64,000 bases of DNA from Algoriphagus resistens (GTDB taxonomy: Bacteria; Bacteroidota; Bacteroidia; Cytophagales; Cyclobacteriaceae): assembly GCF_001442615.1 (NCBI RefSeq), contig NZ_LMXN01000010.1, forward strand, positions 164,065 through 228,064. Direction: 5' to 3'. The position numbers and the translations under genes were made by a program. Each line of letters opens with the position of its first letter. Within the stretch, counting starts at the first letter, position 1. Under the pieces are notes generated by a model. It worked only from the letters and a program-made list of their open reading frames with translations. It was not told the DNA's origin and did no database searches. Below are positions 9,240 to 18,061 of the stretch, one piece after another.

Positions 9240-9362
9240 TTTAGGTTTGGTTTTAGGTTTAATGGTATAATAACTATGAATATACGCAATAATGCCAGTA
9301 GAAAATATTCTCCATGCTTTACTAGACGGAGGGCCGAATTGGCCTCTACGCCAGTGCTCTTC

Positions 9363-9406
9363 AAATCCTACGATGGTTTAATTGCTTTACTGACAGAAAA
9401 GCGGAT
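9363..9406. repeat. ~41-bp intergenic motif, copy 2
   Basis: AAATCCTACGATGGTTTA and GCTTTACTGACAG-AAAAGCGGAT match the motif at 8320-8360 with a few substitutions and one or two extra bases. Both copies lie just outside the terminator of a minus-strand gene and are followed by hairpins of unrelated sequence. Confidence 0.55.
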
Positions 9407-9409
9407 ATC

Positions 9410-9440
9410 CATATGCAGAAACAGCTTGTTTCTGCATATG
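9410..9440. repeat. Perfect inverted repeat, 14-bp arms, 3-base loop
   Basis: CATATGCAGAAACA at 9410-9423 is the exact complement of 9427-9440, with GCT as the loop. No T run follows on either side, so it is not a standard terminator. It lies between the 41-bp motif and the terminator of the M1 peptidase gene. Confidence 0.8.
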
Positions 9441-9462
9441 ATAAGATGCTAAGTTTAAAAAA

Positions 9463-9490
9463 GAAAAGCCGACTTGCGCCGGCTTTTTTT
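9463..9490 (-). terminator. Intrinsic terminator of the M1 peptidase gene
   Basis: AAAAGCCG at 9464-9471 pairs with CGGCTTTT at 9480-9487, and T-rich sequence lies on both sides. It begins 2 bp after the peptidase stop codon on the minus strand. Confidence 0.85.
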
Positions 9491-9491
9491 A

Positions 9492-11822
9492 TTATTGGTT
9501 AGATTTTGCTTTCTTCATAGGATTACTACCTGTAGATGCACCCCGCGCCGCTCCTGATCCTTTGAATAACTCGAATCTGCTCGGCTGATATTGTCTTGGC
9601 CAATAATTACTGGATTCGTCGATATCGGCGGTTTCTCTCTTAGGGTCAAGAATGATTTGGGTGACTTCCTTCTCTTTCACAAATACTTTTGTGACCTGTG
9701 ATTCATTCTTTCTCCATATTTCTACGGGAATTCTGTCTATCTCAGAAGTACCATCCGCATACTGGAACTCCAAAATAATCGGCATTACCAACCCGCCTAC
9801 ATTCTTGAAAGTAATTTCGTAGAAGTTCAGATCACGGCCCATCAACTCTTTTTCCTTAGGTGAAAGGCTTGCCATAAATTGCTTATAGTTTTCCTCGTCT
9901 TCAGGAGTTACGGTAAATGGATTATAGCTGGTATAGAAATCATGCGTTTCGGGGTTGGCCTCCACGACAGTTTCTTTTACATCATTTCTATTGAATTCCT
10001 TAGACACATAATCTTCCTCACGGTCAGCTTCGGCCTTCATCGCCTCTTTCTTTTCCGCAGGGGTACGGTTATCCATTTTATAAAGTGCCACATTTTCAAT
10101 AGCGATATCCACAGGCTCAGTGCCATAGAACCATCCCCTCCAGAACCAATCCAGATCCACGGCAGAAGCATCTTCCATGGTGCGGAACAAATCCTCAGGA
10201 GTCGGGTGTTTAAACTTCCATCTTCGGGCGTATTCCTTGAATGCATAATCAAACAACTCTCGTCCCATCACTGTCTCACGCAGGATATTCAGAGCGGTAG
10301 CCGGTTTAGCATAAGCATTTGGACCGAATTGAATGATATTTTCAGAGTTTGTCATGATCGGCTCCAGGGTATTTTTGGCACTTCTCATGTAAGGAACAAT
10401 CTTATGCGCCGGTCCACGGCGGGAAGGGAAATTACGATCCCATTCCTGCTCTGCCATAAACTGCATAAAGGTATTCAAGCCCTCATCCATCCAAGTCCAC
10501 TGACGCTCGTCAGAGTTTACGATCATAGGAAAAAAATTGTGTCCCACTTCGTGGATAATTACCCCGATCATTCCGTTTTTCACCGCTTCCGAATAAGTTC
10601 CGTCAGGATCAGGCCGCCCGTAGTTAAAGCAGATCATCGGATACTCCATACCATTGGCAGCTTCTACAGAAATGGCCGTAGGATAAGGATAATCGAAGGT
10701 ATGGGAGGAATAGGATTTGAGCGTATGAGCGACCACCCGTGTAGAGTACTGACCATAGAGAGGATTGGCCTCTTTGGCATAATAGGACATTGCCATCACG
10801 TCTTTGCCGCCTTGCTTCACAGCCATTGCATCCCAGATGAATTTGCGGGAGGAAGTCCATGCAAAATCCCGGACGTTTTCTGCCTTAAATTTCCAGGTCT
10901 TTTTAGCTGTGGATTTTCCTTTTTCAAGTTCGATTGCCTCATCCTGGGTACGGATAACCACTGGAGCATCGTACGTTTTCCTCGCAGTATTCCATCGATT
11001 CAATTCCGTAGCGGAAAGAACCTGACTAGCATTCTGCAGTTCTCCGGTGGCTCCGACCATATGGTCTGCCGGCACTGTGATATTCACTTCATAATTTCCA
11101 AACACCAAAGCAAACTCACCAGAACCCATGAATTGCTTGTTTTGCCAGCCTTCGAAATCTGAATAGACAGCCATTCTCGGAAACCACTCTGCCATGGTAT
11201 AGAGGTAATTGCCATCTCCCTCAAAGTACTCATAGCCAGGGCGACCACCAACATACCCTACCCGATCTGTAATATTAAATGACCACTCTACACCAAAGGT
11301 GAAGCTTTCCCCAGCTTTAAGCGGAGCTGGCAAGTCTATGCGCATCATGGTTTTATTTACCGTCACTGGCAAGGGGTTGCCTTTGGCATCTTTTACTTCA
11401 AGCACTTTATAGCCAAAATCCTCATTTGCCCAGATCAGTCCTTCAAGGTTTCGAAGGGTCATTCTGGAACCAATGGAGCTTTCTGCAGTCTTGGGGGAAT
11501 CAGAATCTGCCCCACGCTGATTTTCCTCCAACTGTACCCACAGATAAGTAAGTTGATCGGGGGAGTTATTGATATAGGTAACTTTCTCAGAACCTTTGAT
11601 GGATTGATTGGCATCATCCAGCTCCACATTGATCACATAATTCGCCTGTTGTTGCCAATACATATGGCCCGGTGCGCCTGAGGCAGTTCTATATACGTTT
11701 GGAGAACGCAGCATGGGGCCAAGCTGCTCAAAACGCTCTGCGTGATTCTGCTCAGAGTGCTGCGCAAAAGCTGGAAAAACCCCTGTGACTGCCAATGCTG
11801 CAAGTGCTAGTAATTTTTTCAT
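9492..11822 (-). CDS. M1-family zinc metallopeptidase, exported
   Basis: A 776-residue protein with a signal peptide ending FPAFAQ (residues 1-21). The zinc motif HEVGH is at residues 424-428, with the third ligand Glu447 in WMDEGLN at the family spacing. A conserved GMEYPM segment precedes it, where canonical M1 enzymes have GAMEN. The N-terminal part is a beta sandwich, and the last 130 residues are low-complexity and basic (GAARGASTG...KKAKSNQ). M1 enzymes remove N-terminal amino acids from peptides. The missing canonical GAMEN box makes exopeptidase action less certain. It lies 55 bp downstream of the HupE/UreJ-like gene on the same strand. A similar trio (peptidase, HupE-like, DUF6702) recurs in Bacteroidota. 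Confidence 0.92.
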   Translation of the reverse strand: MKKLLALAALAVTGVFPAFAQHSEQNHAERFEQLGPMLRSPNVYRTASGAPGHMYWQQQANYVINVELDDANQSIKGSEKVTYINNSPDQLTYLWVQLEENQRGADSDSPKTAESSIGSRMTLRNLEGLIWANEDFGYKVLEVKDAKGNPLPVTVNKTMMRIDLPAPLKAGESFTFGVEWSFNITDRVGYVGGRPGYEYFEGDGNYLYTMAEWFPRMAVYSDFEGWQNKQFMGSGEFALVFGNYEVNITVPADHMVGATGELQNASQVLSATELNRWNTARKTYDAPVVIRTQDEAIELEKGKSTAKKTWKFKAENVRDFAWTSSRKFIWDAMAVKQGGKDVMAMSYYAKEANPLYGQYSTRVVAHTLKSYSSHTFDYPYPTAISVEAANGMEYPMICFNYGRPDPDGTYSEAVKNGMIGVIIHEVGHNFFPMIVNSDERQWTWMDEGLNTFMQFMAEQEWDRNFPSRRGPAHKIVPYMRSAKNTLEPIMTNSENIIQFGPNAYAKPATALNILRETVMGRELFDYAFKEYARRWKFKHPTPEDLFRTMEDASAVDLDWFWRGWFYGTEPVDIAIENVALYKMDNRTPAEKKEAMKAEADREEDYVSKEFNRNDVKETVVEANPETHDFYTSYNPFTVTPEDEENYKQFMASLSPKEKELMGRDLNFYEITFKNVGGLVMPIILEFQYADGTSEIDRIPVEIWRKNESQVTKVFVKEKEVTQIILDPKRETADIDESSNYWPRQYQPSRFELFKGSGAARGASTGSNPMKKAKSNQ

Positions 11823-11877
11823 CTGTGATATCAGGTTGTTTAATTTTCTAATCTATACTTAGGTTTAACGCTGTTTT

Positions 11878-12459
11878 TTACCAAAATTTCGTCTCCAGCA
11901 TCAGCATCAAGGCAACACCAAAGACCATCGAAGAAACCACCAATGTCCATTCCTTTCTACTTACTCCAGCAATACCGACTAAAATGGATGTAATAAGAAG
12001 AAATACACCAACTATAATCAGCTGGCCTAATTCTAAGCCCAGATTGAATGCAAGCAACGGCTGCCATATACTTGCCTCTTTGCCCAAAAGGCTTCTCAGA
12101 TAGGTAGAAAACCCCAATCCATGAATTAACCCGAAGAATAACGCGAAGATATAATTGATAGAAAGTCCCTTGCCGGAAGCAGGTTTTGGACGCAGAATTG
12201 TAATGAAAGCGGTGATCGCTATGGTAACAGGAATCAGGAATTCGATTAAATCAGAGTTTACATTGACCACTTTGAAGGTAGCCAAAGCTAAGGTTAAGGA
12301 ATGGCCAATCGTGAATGCAGTCACTAAAATCACTACCTTACGCCAGTCCCTGGGAATAAAGACCGCACATAGTGCCAAAACGAAAAGAATATGGTCATAA
12401 CCCTGGATATCGAGGATATGCTGCAGACCTAGACGAAAATATAATTGAAATGAGTTCAT
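11878..12459 (-). CDS. HupE/UreJ-like polytopic membrane protein
   Basis: A 193-residue protein with five or six hydrophobic segments. It opens with a short amphipathic helix and GLQHILDIQGYDHILFVLAL, then contains FTIGHSLTLALA and FGLIHGLGFSTYL. These His-containing helices (GHSLT, HGLGF) are the hallmarks of the HupE/UreJ family of metal (nickel or cobalt) transporters. In Bacteroidota the same fold is common without a nickel enzyme next to it, so the substrate is open. The gene diverges from the DUF6702-like gene across an 84-bp region that carries an 8-bp-arm inverted repeat. Confidence 0.82.
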   Translation of the reverse strand: MNSFQLYFRLGLQHILDIQGYDHILFVLALCAVFIPRDWRKVVILVTAFTIGHSLTLALATFKVVNVNSDLIEFLIPVTIAITAFITILRPKPASGKGLSINYIFALFFGLIHGLGFSTYLRSLLGKEASIWQPLLAFNLGLELGQLIIVGVFLLITSILVGIAGVSRKEWTLVVSSMVFGVALMLMLETKFW

Positions 12460-12470
12460 AGAAGGGGTGA

Positions 12471-12491
12471 ATTACTTCTAAAGGAAGTAAT
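12471..12491. promoter_or_regulatory. Inverted repeat between divergent hupE-like and DUF6702-like genes
   Basis: ATTACTTC and GAAGTAAT are perfect complements separated by TAAAG. The repeat begins 12 bp upstream of the minus-strand start codon. It overlaps a weak TAATTTG element on the plus strand. It may be an operator or a leader hairpin controlling one or both genes. Confidence 0.45.
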
Positions 12492-12543
12492 TTGCGCAAT
12501 AATACGTTTTAATTAGGAGAAAAGACAGTCAGCACAACACCAA

Positions 12544-13035
12544 ATGCAACAGTATTACATATTATTGCTCAGCCTGGGATGGCTGGTATTTGCACATCCG
12601 TTTCACCTCAGTTTGACGGAGATCAGATGGAATAAAGACACTAAGAAACTGGAAATTTCGCAGAAAATTTTTTGGGATGATCTGGAAATCGCCCTGAGTG
12701 GATATCACAATGAATCGATTGATTTTTTGAATCCAGCAAACAAAGAAAAACTTCATAAACAAATCCAATCCTATTTGCTGGAGCAAAATACAATCTGGAT
12801 TGAAGAAAGCGTCGTTCCAATAAATTTCATCGGATACGAAGTGGAAGAAGACGCTGCCTGGTTCTACTTAGAATCTGAACTGGTCAAAAAACCTACTTCT
12901 CTCAAGGTTAAAAACTCGTTACTGGTCACAAATTTTCCAGATCAAAAGAATGTAGTTCAATTTTATTTTGAAACAAACGCACCTAAAAGCATAATACTTG
13001 GAAAAGGTATGGAGTCAGGCGTTCTTAATAAATAA
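12544..13035 (+). CDS. DUF6702-like exported protein
   Basis: A 163-residue protein with an N-terminal signal (MQQYYILLLSLGWLVFAH). The mature part starts HPFHLSLTEIRWNKDTKKLE and continues with a strand-turn-strand pattern through FWDDLEIAL. This opening (HPFH.S.TEI.....LEIS.KIF.DDLE) is what I associate with DUF6702, a periplasmic family that recurs near M1 peptidase and HupE-like genes. No enzymatic motif is visible. It is divergent from the HupE-like gene, so the three neighbouring genes may form one functional unit. The reaction or ligand is unknown. Confidence 0.75.
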   Translation: MQQYYILLLSLGWLVFAHPFHLSLTEIRWNKDTKKLEISQKIFWDDLEIALSGYHNESIDFLNPANKEKLHKQIQSYLLEQNTIWIEESVVPINFIGYEVEEDAAWFYLESELVKKPTSLKVKNSLLVTNFPDQKNVVQFYFETNAPKSIILGKGMESGVLNK

Positions 13036-13193
13036 AAGAACATTTATAGTTTAACCTAAAATTTTAGCAGAAATACATTACTCTTTCAATATTATTTTTT
13101 TTAATTGAAAACTGATCTTTCATATTTTTAATATGTTGCTCAATTTTTGAGTAGAAAAACCGAAATAGCACCTTAAAAAGGTCTTTACAGGCG

Positions 13194-13224
13194 ATTCTGA
13201 CGCAGAGGAAGATTCCTTCAGAAT
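13194..13224 (+). promoter_or_regulatory. Two-step stem-loop upstream of susC-like gene
   Basis: ATTCTGA (13194-13200) pairs with TCAGAAT (13218-13224), and inside it AGGAA pairs with TTCCT around a two-base loop. It lies in the 310-bp gap between the DUF6702-like and SusC-like genes, 120 bp before the SusC start. No T run follows, so a leader RNA structure is as likely as a terminator. The rest of the gap is AT-rich and without a gene. Confidence 0.4.
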
Positions 13225-13308
13225 ATTATTAGGAAACCAATTTTATCATTACATTAATAGTCAGATTCCTTATAGTAGGGGATCAACAATTTACCCATCT
13301 CAAACCTG

Positions 13309-13327
13309 ACAGGTTACACGAACCTGT
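13309..13327 (+). promoter_or_regulatory. Inverted repeat just before the susC-like start codon
   Basis: ACAGGTT and AACCTGT are perfect complements with the loop ACACG. The repeat ends 18 bp upstream of the ATG at 13346 and is followed by TAAAATTTT. It could be an operator, a hairpin affecting translation, or one half of a dispersed palindromic repeat. Confidence 0.5.
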
Positions 13328-13345
13328 TAAAATTTTACTAAACTT

Positions 13346-16300
13346 ATGTGTAAACCGATTTACCCAAAATCTCGGGCACTTCCTCCATGGAAAAATTTTC
13401 ATGGCCTTGTGCTCACACTTGTCCTGCTGATTTTTATGGCAGGAACCTCCTACGCCCAAACTAGAAGTGTAAGCGGCGTAATCAAATCCTCAACCGGCGA
13501 GACTATGCCCGGTGTAAATGTTCTGGTTAAAGGTACCACCATTGGTACGGCCTCAGATATTGACGGCAACTTTAGCTTAACCGTCCCCTCTGACGAATCT
13601 ATCTTAGTTTTCTCGTTTATTGGCTACACCTCCCAAGAGGTGCTGGTAGGTAACGCCAGTGAACTGAACGTTGTCCTGGAGGAGGATCTTTCTTCACTTT
13701 CTGAAGTAGTTGTAGTAGGATATGGTACCCAGGAACGGGCCACGGTCACCGGGGCCATCTCTTCAGTGGGATCAGAAGAAATCCGTGCTCTGCCGGTAGC
13801 CAGCATAGCCTCAGCTATTCAAGGTAGGGCTGCAGGTGTCAATGTCACCAACACCGGCTCCCCCGGCACCAGTCCTATCGTCAGGATTAGAGGCATAGGC
13901 ACCGTGGGGGACAATAATCCCTTGTATGTAATTGACGGGATGCCTGCTGGGGGATTAAATGAAATCAATCCTGCAGACATAGAATCCATAGAGGTGCTTA
14001 AAGATGCTTCCACAGCTGCCATCTATGGCTCTAGAGGGGCAAACGGTGTGATCTTGGTGACTACCAAAAAAGGAAAAAAAGGAAAACCGCTGGTGACTAT
14101 GGATGCCTATTATGGCTCACAGCAGGCCTGGAAAACCCTGGATCTACTCAATAGGGACCAATACATAGCGTTTGGTAGGGAGTTATTGGGGAATGCAGGG
14201 GATGACCCTCCGGCACGGTTTGACAACCTGGGAGAATTTGCCAATAATGACATAGACTATCAGGATGAGATGTTCCGTACCGCCCCTATCCAGGACTACA
14301 ACCTGGGAATATCCGGCGGTACTGACAATGTTCTCTACAATTTCTCCCTGGGCTACTTTGCTCAGGAAGGTATCATGAGAGGTACGGATTTCGAGCGGGT
14401 ATCTATGCGCTCGAATACGGAATACAAAGTTCATGACAGGGTAAAAATCGGGCAGACGCTCACCATTGCCTATTCCAATAGAAACATTGAGCCTTTTTCT
14501 GGAGGTAGAAGCCAACTGGAGCATATCGTAAAAGCCGTTCCCTACATACCGGTCCGGGATGCCTCCCGCCCAGGTGGATTCAGGGCCTCCGATAGAGTGG
14601 ATGGTTCCGATCCCGAGAATCCGGTTCTCAATGCCGAACTAAGAGAAAACAACAGTCAGGAATACAAAATTCTAGGCTCAGCTTATATCAATGTAAATAT
14701 CCTAAAAGGACTTGATTACAAATTTCTGGTAGGTTTGGATGTGGGAATAGGGGATAATTTTCAATACAGTCCAAGTTTCGATGCAGGGGATTTTAGTGTT
14801 TCCCCCTTTGCTACAATCTCCAAGACCAAAACAAATTTTGTGTCTCCGCTTTTCAGCAATCAGCTAACCTATGAGAAAGATTTTGGCAAACACCACATTG
14901 ATCTTTTGGGTGTAATTGAGAGACAAACTTCCACATTTACAAGCTTAAATGGTTCTGGACAAAACTCGTTGACTAACGATGTCAGAGAACTTCAGGGGGT
15001 GGAAAACCAAACCACTACCAGCTCTAAAACGGAATATGCGCTAATATCCTATGTAGGCAGGATCAATTATGATTACGCCCAGAAATACCTGGTAAGTGCC
15101 AGCATAAGGAGGGATGGAGGATCAAGGTTTGGCCCTGAAAACAAATGGGGTACTTTCCCTTCCGTATCCTTAGGATGGAGAATAAGCGAAGAGGGATTCA
15201 TGAAAAGCCTGGCGGCTGTAAGTGATCTTAAACTCCGCGCGAGTTACGGGGAGACCGGAAATGACAGAATCGGGGACTATGCCTATCAGGCTACCATCAA
15301 TTCCGACTTATTTTACAATTTTGACGATAATCTGCTTACCGGAAGTACCATTACGGCTCTTGCCAACGCAGAATTGAAATGGGAAACTACGATTATGAAA
15401 AACCTTGGCTTGGATTTAGGTTTATTCAATGACCAGTTCAATTTATCCCTGGAGCTCTTTGAGAACACCACAGAAGGCATGCTTCTGGGAGTACCAATTC
15501 CTCCCTCCTTGGGTTATGATGGTGCACCGGTAGCCAATGTAGGAACTGTAAAAAATACCGGTTTTGAAATAACAGCCGGATACGAACTGCGTAAGAGCGA
15601 TTTTCAATTGGGAATCAACGGAAACATGGGCTTTGTGACCAATGAATTGACTTCTCTAGGAACGGGAAGCACTATATTTGGGCCAAATTTCCAAGGAGAT
15701 GCAATGACTCTTACGGAAGAGAATCAGCCGATCGCTTACTTCTATGGATGGGAAGCTGAAGGGATATTCCAGAGTAATGAAGAGGCACAATCTGCCCCAA
15801 GGCAAAACCTACCGGATGACCTTAGCGAGTATGATCCTGCTTTACATACCGCAGCAGGCGATATCCGATTTAGAGATATCAACGACGATGGGGTTATCGA
15901 TGCAAACGACAGAGTTAACTTAGGCCACTACCTCCCTGACTTTACCTATGGCCTGAATGTGGATGCTTCCTACAAGGGATTTGACTTCACCATGTTCTGG
16001 CAGGGGGTTTCCGGCAATGAAATCTTCAACAATCTCCGTTACCATACCGAGGGTATGACACGTCTGTTTGGTGCGAGTGACGTAGTCCTTGACCGATGGA
16101 CCCCTAGCAACACGAATACCGACGTACCGCGTGCAATTTCAGGTGACCCCAATAGAAATGCCAGGGCAAGTTCCAGATTCGTAGAAGATGGCTCTTATCT
16201 CCGTTTGAAAAATATATCCCTGGGATATAGTATTCCAAACAGCCTATTACAGACTTGGAGCAAAGGGACGATTTCAAAGCTTAGGATATATGTATCTGCC

Positions 16301-16450
16301 CAAAACCTGCTGACATTCACAGGGTATTCTGGATATGATCCGGAAATCGGAGTAAGAACGGGTATCAATTCATCCCTAGGTTCAGGGATTGATTACGGGC
16401 AGTTCCCCGCAGCGCGTACGATCATGGGAGGAATTCAACTTGCATTTTAA
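13346..16450 (+). CDS. SusC/RagA-family TonB-linked outer membrane transporter
   Basis: A 1034-residue outer membrane transporter. The signal peptide (to about residue 38, ending SYAQ) is longer than usual and starts with a basic, Pro-rich stretch. A carboxypeptidase-like domain follows (SVSGVIKSSTGETMPGVNV). The SusC TonB box LSEVVVVGYGTQ is at about residues 116-127. The plug carries PIVRIRGIGTVGDNNPLYVIDG interrupted by the usual loops and AAIYGSRGANGVILVTTK. The beta-barrel ends in MGGIQLAF. With the SusD-like lipoprotein 17 bp downstream it forms a bin-like uptake complex for oligosaccharides. The facing GH43 gene suggests a plant- or algal-derived arabinose or xylose-containing glycan, which is an inference. 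Confidence 0.95.
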   Translation: MCKPIYPKSRALPPWKNFHGLVLTLVLLIFMAGTSYAQTRSVSGVIKSSTGETMPGVNVLVKGTTIGTASDIDGNFSLTVPSDESILVFSFIGYTSQEVLVGNASELNVVLEEDLSSLSEVVVVGYGTQERATVTGAISSVGSEEIRALPVASIASAIQGRAAGVNVTNTGSPGTSPIVRIRGIGTVGDNNPLYVIDGMPAGGLNEINPADIESIEVLKDASTAAIYGSRGANGVILVTTKKGKKGKPLVTMDAYYGSQQAWKTLDLLNRDQYIAFGRELLGNAGDDPPARFDNLGEFANNDIDYQDEMFRTAPIQDYNLGISGGTDNVLYNFSLGYFAQEGIMRGTDFERVSMRSNTEYKVHDRVKIGQTLTIAYSNRNIEPFSGGRSQLEHIVKAVPYIPVRDASRPGGFRASDRVDGSDPENPVLNAELRENNSQEYKILGSAYINVNILKGLDYKFLVGLDVGIGDNFQYSPSFDAGDFSVSPFATISKTKTNFVSPLFSNQLTYEKDFGKHHIDLLGVIERQTSTFTSLNGSGQNSLTNDVRELQGVENQTTTSSKTEYALISYVGRINYDYAQKYLVSASIRRDGGSRFGPENKWGTFPSVSLGWRISEEGFMKSLAAVSDLKLRASYGETGNDRIGDYAYQATINSDLFYNFDDNLLTGSTITALANAELKWETTIMKNLGLDLGLFNDQFNLSLELFENTTEGMLLGVPIPPSLGYDGAPVANVGTVKNTGFEITAGYELRKSDFQLGINGNMGFVTNELTSLGTGSTIFGPNFQGDAMTLTEENQPIAYFYGWEAEGIFQSNEEAQSAPRQNLPDDLSEYDPALHTAAGDIRFRDINDDGVIDANDRVNLGHYLPDFTYGLNVDASYKGFDFTMFWQGVSGNEIFNNLRYHTEGMTRLFGASDVVLDRWTPSNTNTDVPRAISGDPNRNARASSRFVEDGSYLRLKNISLGYSIPNSLLQTWSKGTISKLRIYVSAQNLLTFTGYSGYDPEIGVRTGINSSLGSGIDYGQFPAARTIMGGIQLAF

Positions 16451-16467
16451 TTTATAAAAGGAAAATC

Positions 16468-17988
16468 ATGAAAACAAGATCCACACTTTTGGCAATTATC
16501 ATGTCTGTTGGGATGATAGCCTGTGATGAGGAGGTATTGAATCCAGTTAATCCCAACCAATTGGGAACTGAGACATTTTACCGTACCGGACCTCAACTTG
16601 TAGCGGCAGTTAATGCTGTATATGCCACACTTCAGGGAAACAACTTATATAACAGGGAGTATTTCTTTCTTCACGATCTGCTTTCTGACGATGTAGAAAG
16701 CGGAGGAGCACAACTTGAGGCCCCTAGGGCTCAAGTGCTTAATTACGGTTTTGATGGTTCCAATCCTCTCATAGAAGCTAATTGGAGAGGGTGGTACCGA
16801 CTGATCCACCGCGCCAACCTAGTCATAGAAAACGCCGATAATGCAACCGAAAATATTACCGACGCGCTTCGTTCGAGAATTATAGGGGAAGCCTACTTCT
16901 TAAGAGGTTTAGCGTTCTATGAGCTATCCACTTTATGGGGAGGGGTCCCATTGATGCTATCAACAGTTACGGTACCAGAGGGACTTCCAAGAGCTACCCA
17001 GGAGCAGTCCTATGCACAGTCTCTAAGTGATCTCAATGAGGCAATCTCCCGGCTTCCACTTAGCTCCACTTATTCTGGCACTGATGTGGGAAGGGCAAGT
17101 AAGGGTGCAGCCCAGGCAGTTGCTGCCAAGCTTCTGTTATTTCAAGGTGATTTCGCAGGAGCCAAACCTTACTTGACAGAAATCATCAATTCAAATGAAT
17201 ATTCATTGACTGACCGTTATCTGGATAATTTTGAGGAGGAAAATGAAAACAATTCAGAATCAATCTGGGAAATTCAGTTTTCAGAATCCTTCGGTAACGC
17301 AGGTGGATGGAATGCTGATGGTACTGGAATAGCTGAAGTAACCTTTAGAGGTCAAGAGTATGGCCCGAATGCATGGAGAAACCTGATCCCGAACACGGGA
17401 TTGGTAGCTGAATTTGAAAAACCGTCCACTGGCGCACCTAAAGAAGACCCTAGGCTTAGCTATAATTTCTACAGATTAGGAGATACCTTCAATGCTGGCG
17501 CAAGTGTGTTGGATGAGTCTACAGTTCAGGGTGACTTCAGTAAGCCTAGCTGGAGAAAATACCAAACCATCTACAAGAGAGCAAATGAAAATACGCAGTC
17601 CGGAATCAACTTCCGCGTGATTAGATATGCCGATGTATTGCTGATGATGGCCGAGGTAGAAAATGAACTCACCGGCCCAGCAGCTGCCTTGCCCTACCTA
17701 AATATGACAAGAAACAGGGCTGATGTAAAAATGCCGCCATATCCAACCGCACAATATCCTACGGGCACCAAGGAGCAGACCAGAATCGCTATCCAGCATG
17801 AAAGAAGGGTAGAAATGCCTGGGGAACAGGTTAGAAACCGCGATATCCGTAGATGGAGACGATTGGGCTTTTTACAAAGCGAGCCTATTTTCGGCTACCA
17901 GTCCAGAAATGACCTGCTTCCTATACCTACTGTGGAGCTGGATAATAATTCGGCATTAAGCAATGCAGATCAGAATCCTGGATATTAA
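16468..17988 (+). CDS. SusD/RagB-family surface glycan-binding lipoprotein
   Basis: A 506-residue lipoprotein with lipobox GMIAC (Cys19). The N-terminal SusD helix region contains NPNQLGTETFYRTGPQLVAAV and the tetratricopeptide-like helices continue through RGLAFYELSTLWGGVPL. The C-terminal part has the family motif INFRVIRYADVLLMMAEVENE, followed by the RRVEMPGEQVRNRDIRRW segment (shown here in pieces because of length). It lies 17 bp after the SusC-like gene and is surely translated from the same transcript. SusD proteins form the lid of the transporter and bind the glycan before import. Confidence 0.95.
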   Translation: MKTRSTLLAIIMSVGMIACDEEVLNPVNPNQLGTETFYRTGPQLVAAVNAVYATLQGNNLYNREYFFLHDLLSDDVESGGAQLEAPRAQVLNYGFDGSNPLIEANWRGWYRLIHRANLVIENADNATENITDALRSRIIGEAYFLRGLAFYELSTLWGGVPLMLSTVTVPEGLPRATQEQSYAQSLSDLNEAISRLPLSSTYSGTDVGRASKGAAQAVAAKLLLFQGDFAGAKPYLTEIINSNEYSLTDRYLDNFEEENENNSESIWEIQFSESFGNAGGWNADGTGIAEVTFRGQEYGPNAWRNLIPNTGLVAEFEKPSTGAPKEDPRLSYNFYRLGDTFNAGASVLDESTVQGDFSKPSWRKYQTIYKRANENTQSGINFRVIRYADVLLMMAEVENELTGPAAALPYLNMTRNRADVKMPPYPTAQYPTGTKEQTRIAIQHERRVEMPGEQVRNRDIRRWRRLGFLQSEPIFGYQSRNDLLPIPTVELDNNSALSNADQNPGY

Positions 17989-18010
17989 TCCATTATCAAT
18001 TATCAAAGTA

Positions 18011-18037
18011 AATAGCCGGGCTTCCCCGGCTATTTTT
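18011..18037. terminator. Intrinsic terminator after the susCD-like operon
   Basis: ATAGCCGGG pairs perfectly with CCCGGCTAT around CTTC and is followed by TTTTT on the plus strand. The A-rich left flank could allow weaker termination of the convergent GH43 gene. Confidence 0.9.
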
Positions 18038-18061
18038 CATTAAAACCGAGATGATTACCAG

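Noticed and set aside
9879..11162. 427-residue plus-strand open frame
   Set aside because: It lies fully antisense to the M1 peptidase gene, which has signal peptide, HEVGH and normal length. The antisense translation is Arg/His/Ile-rich with no family motif.
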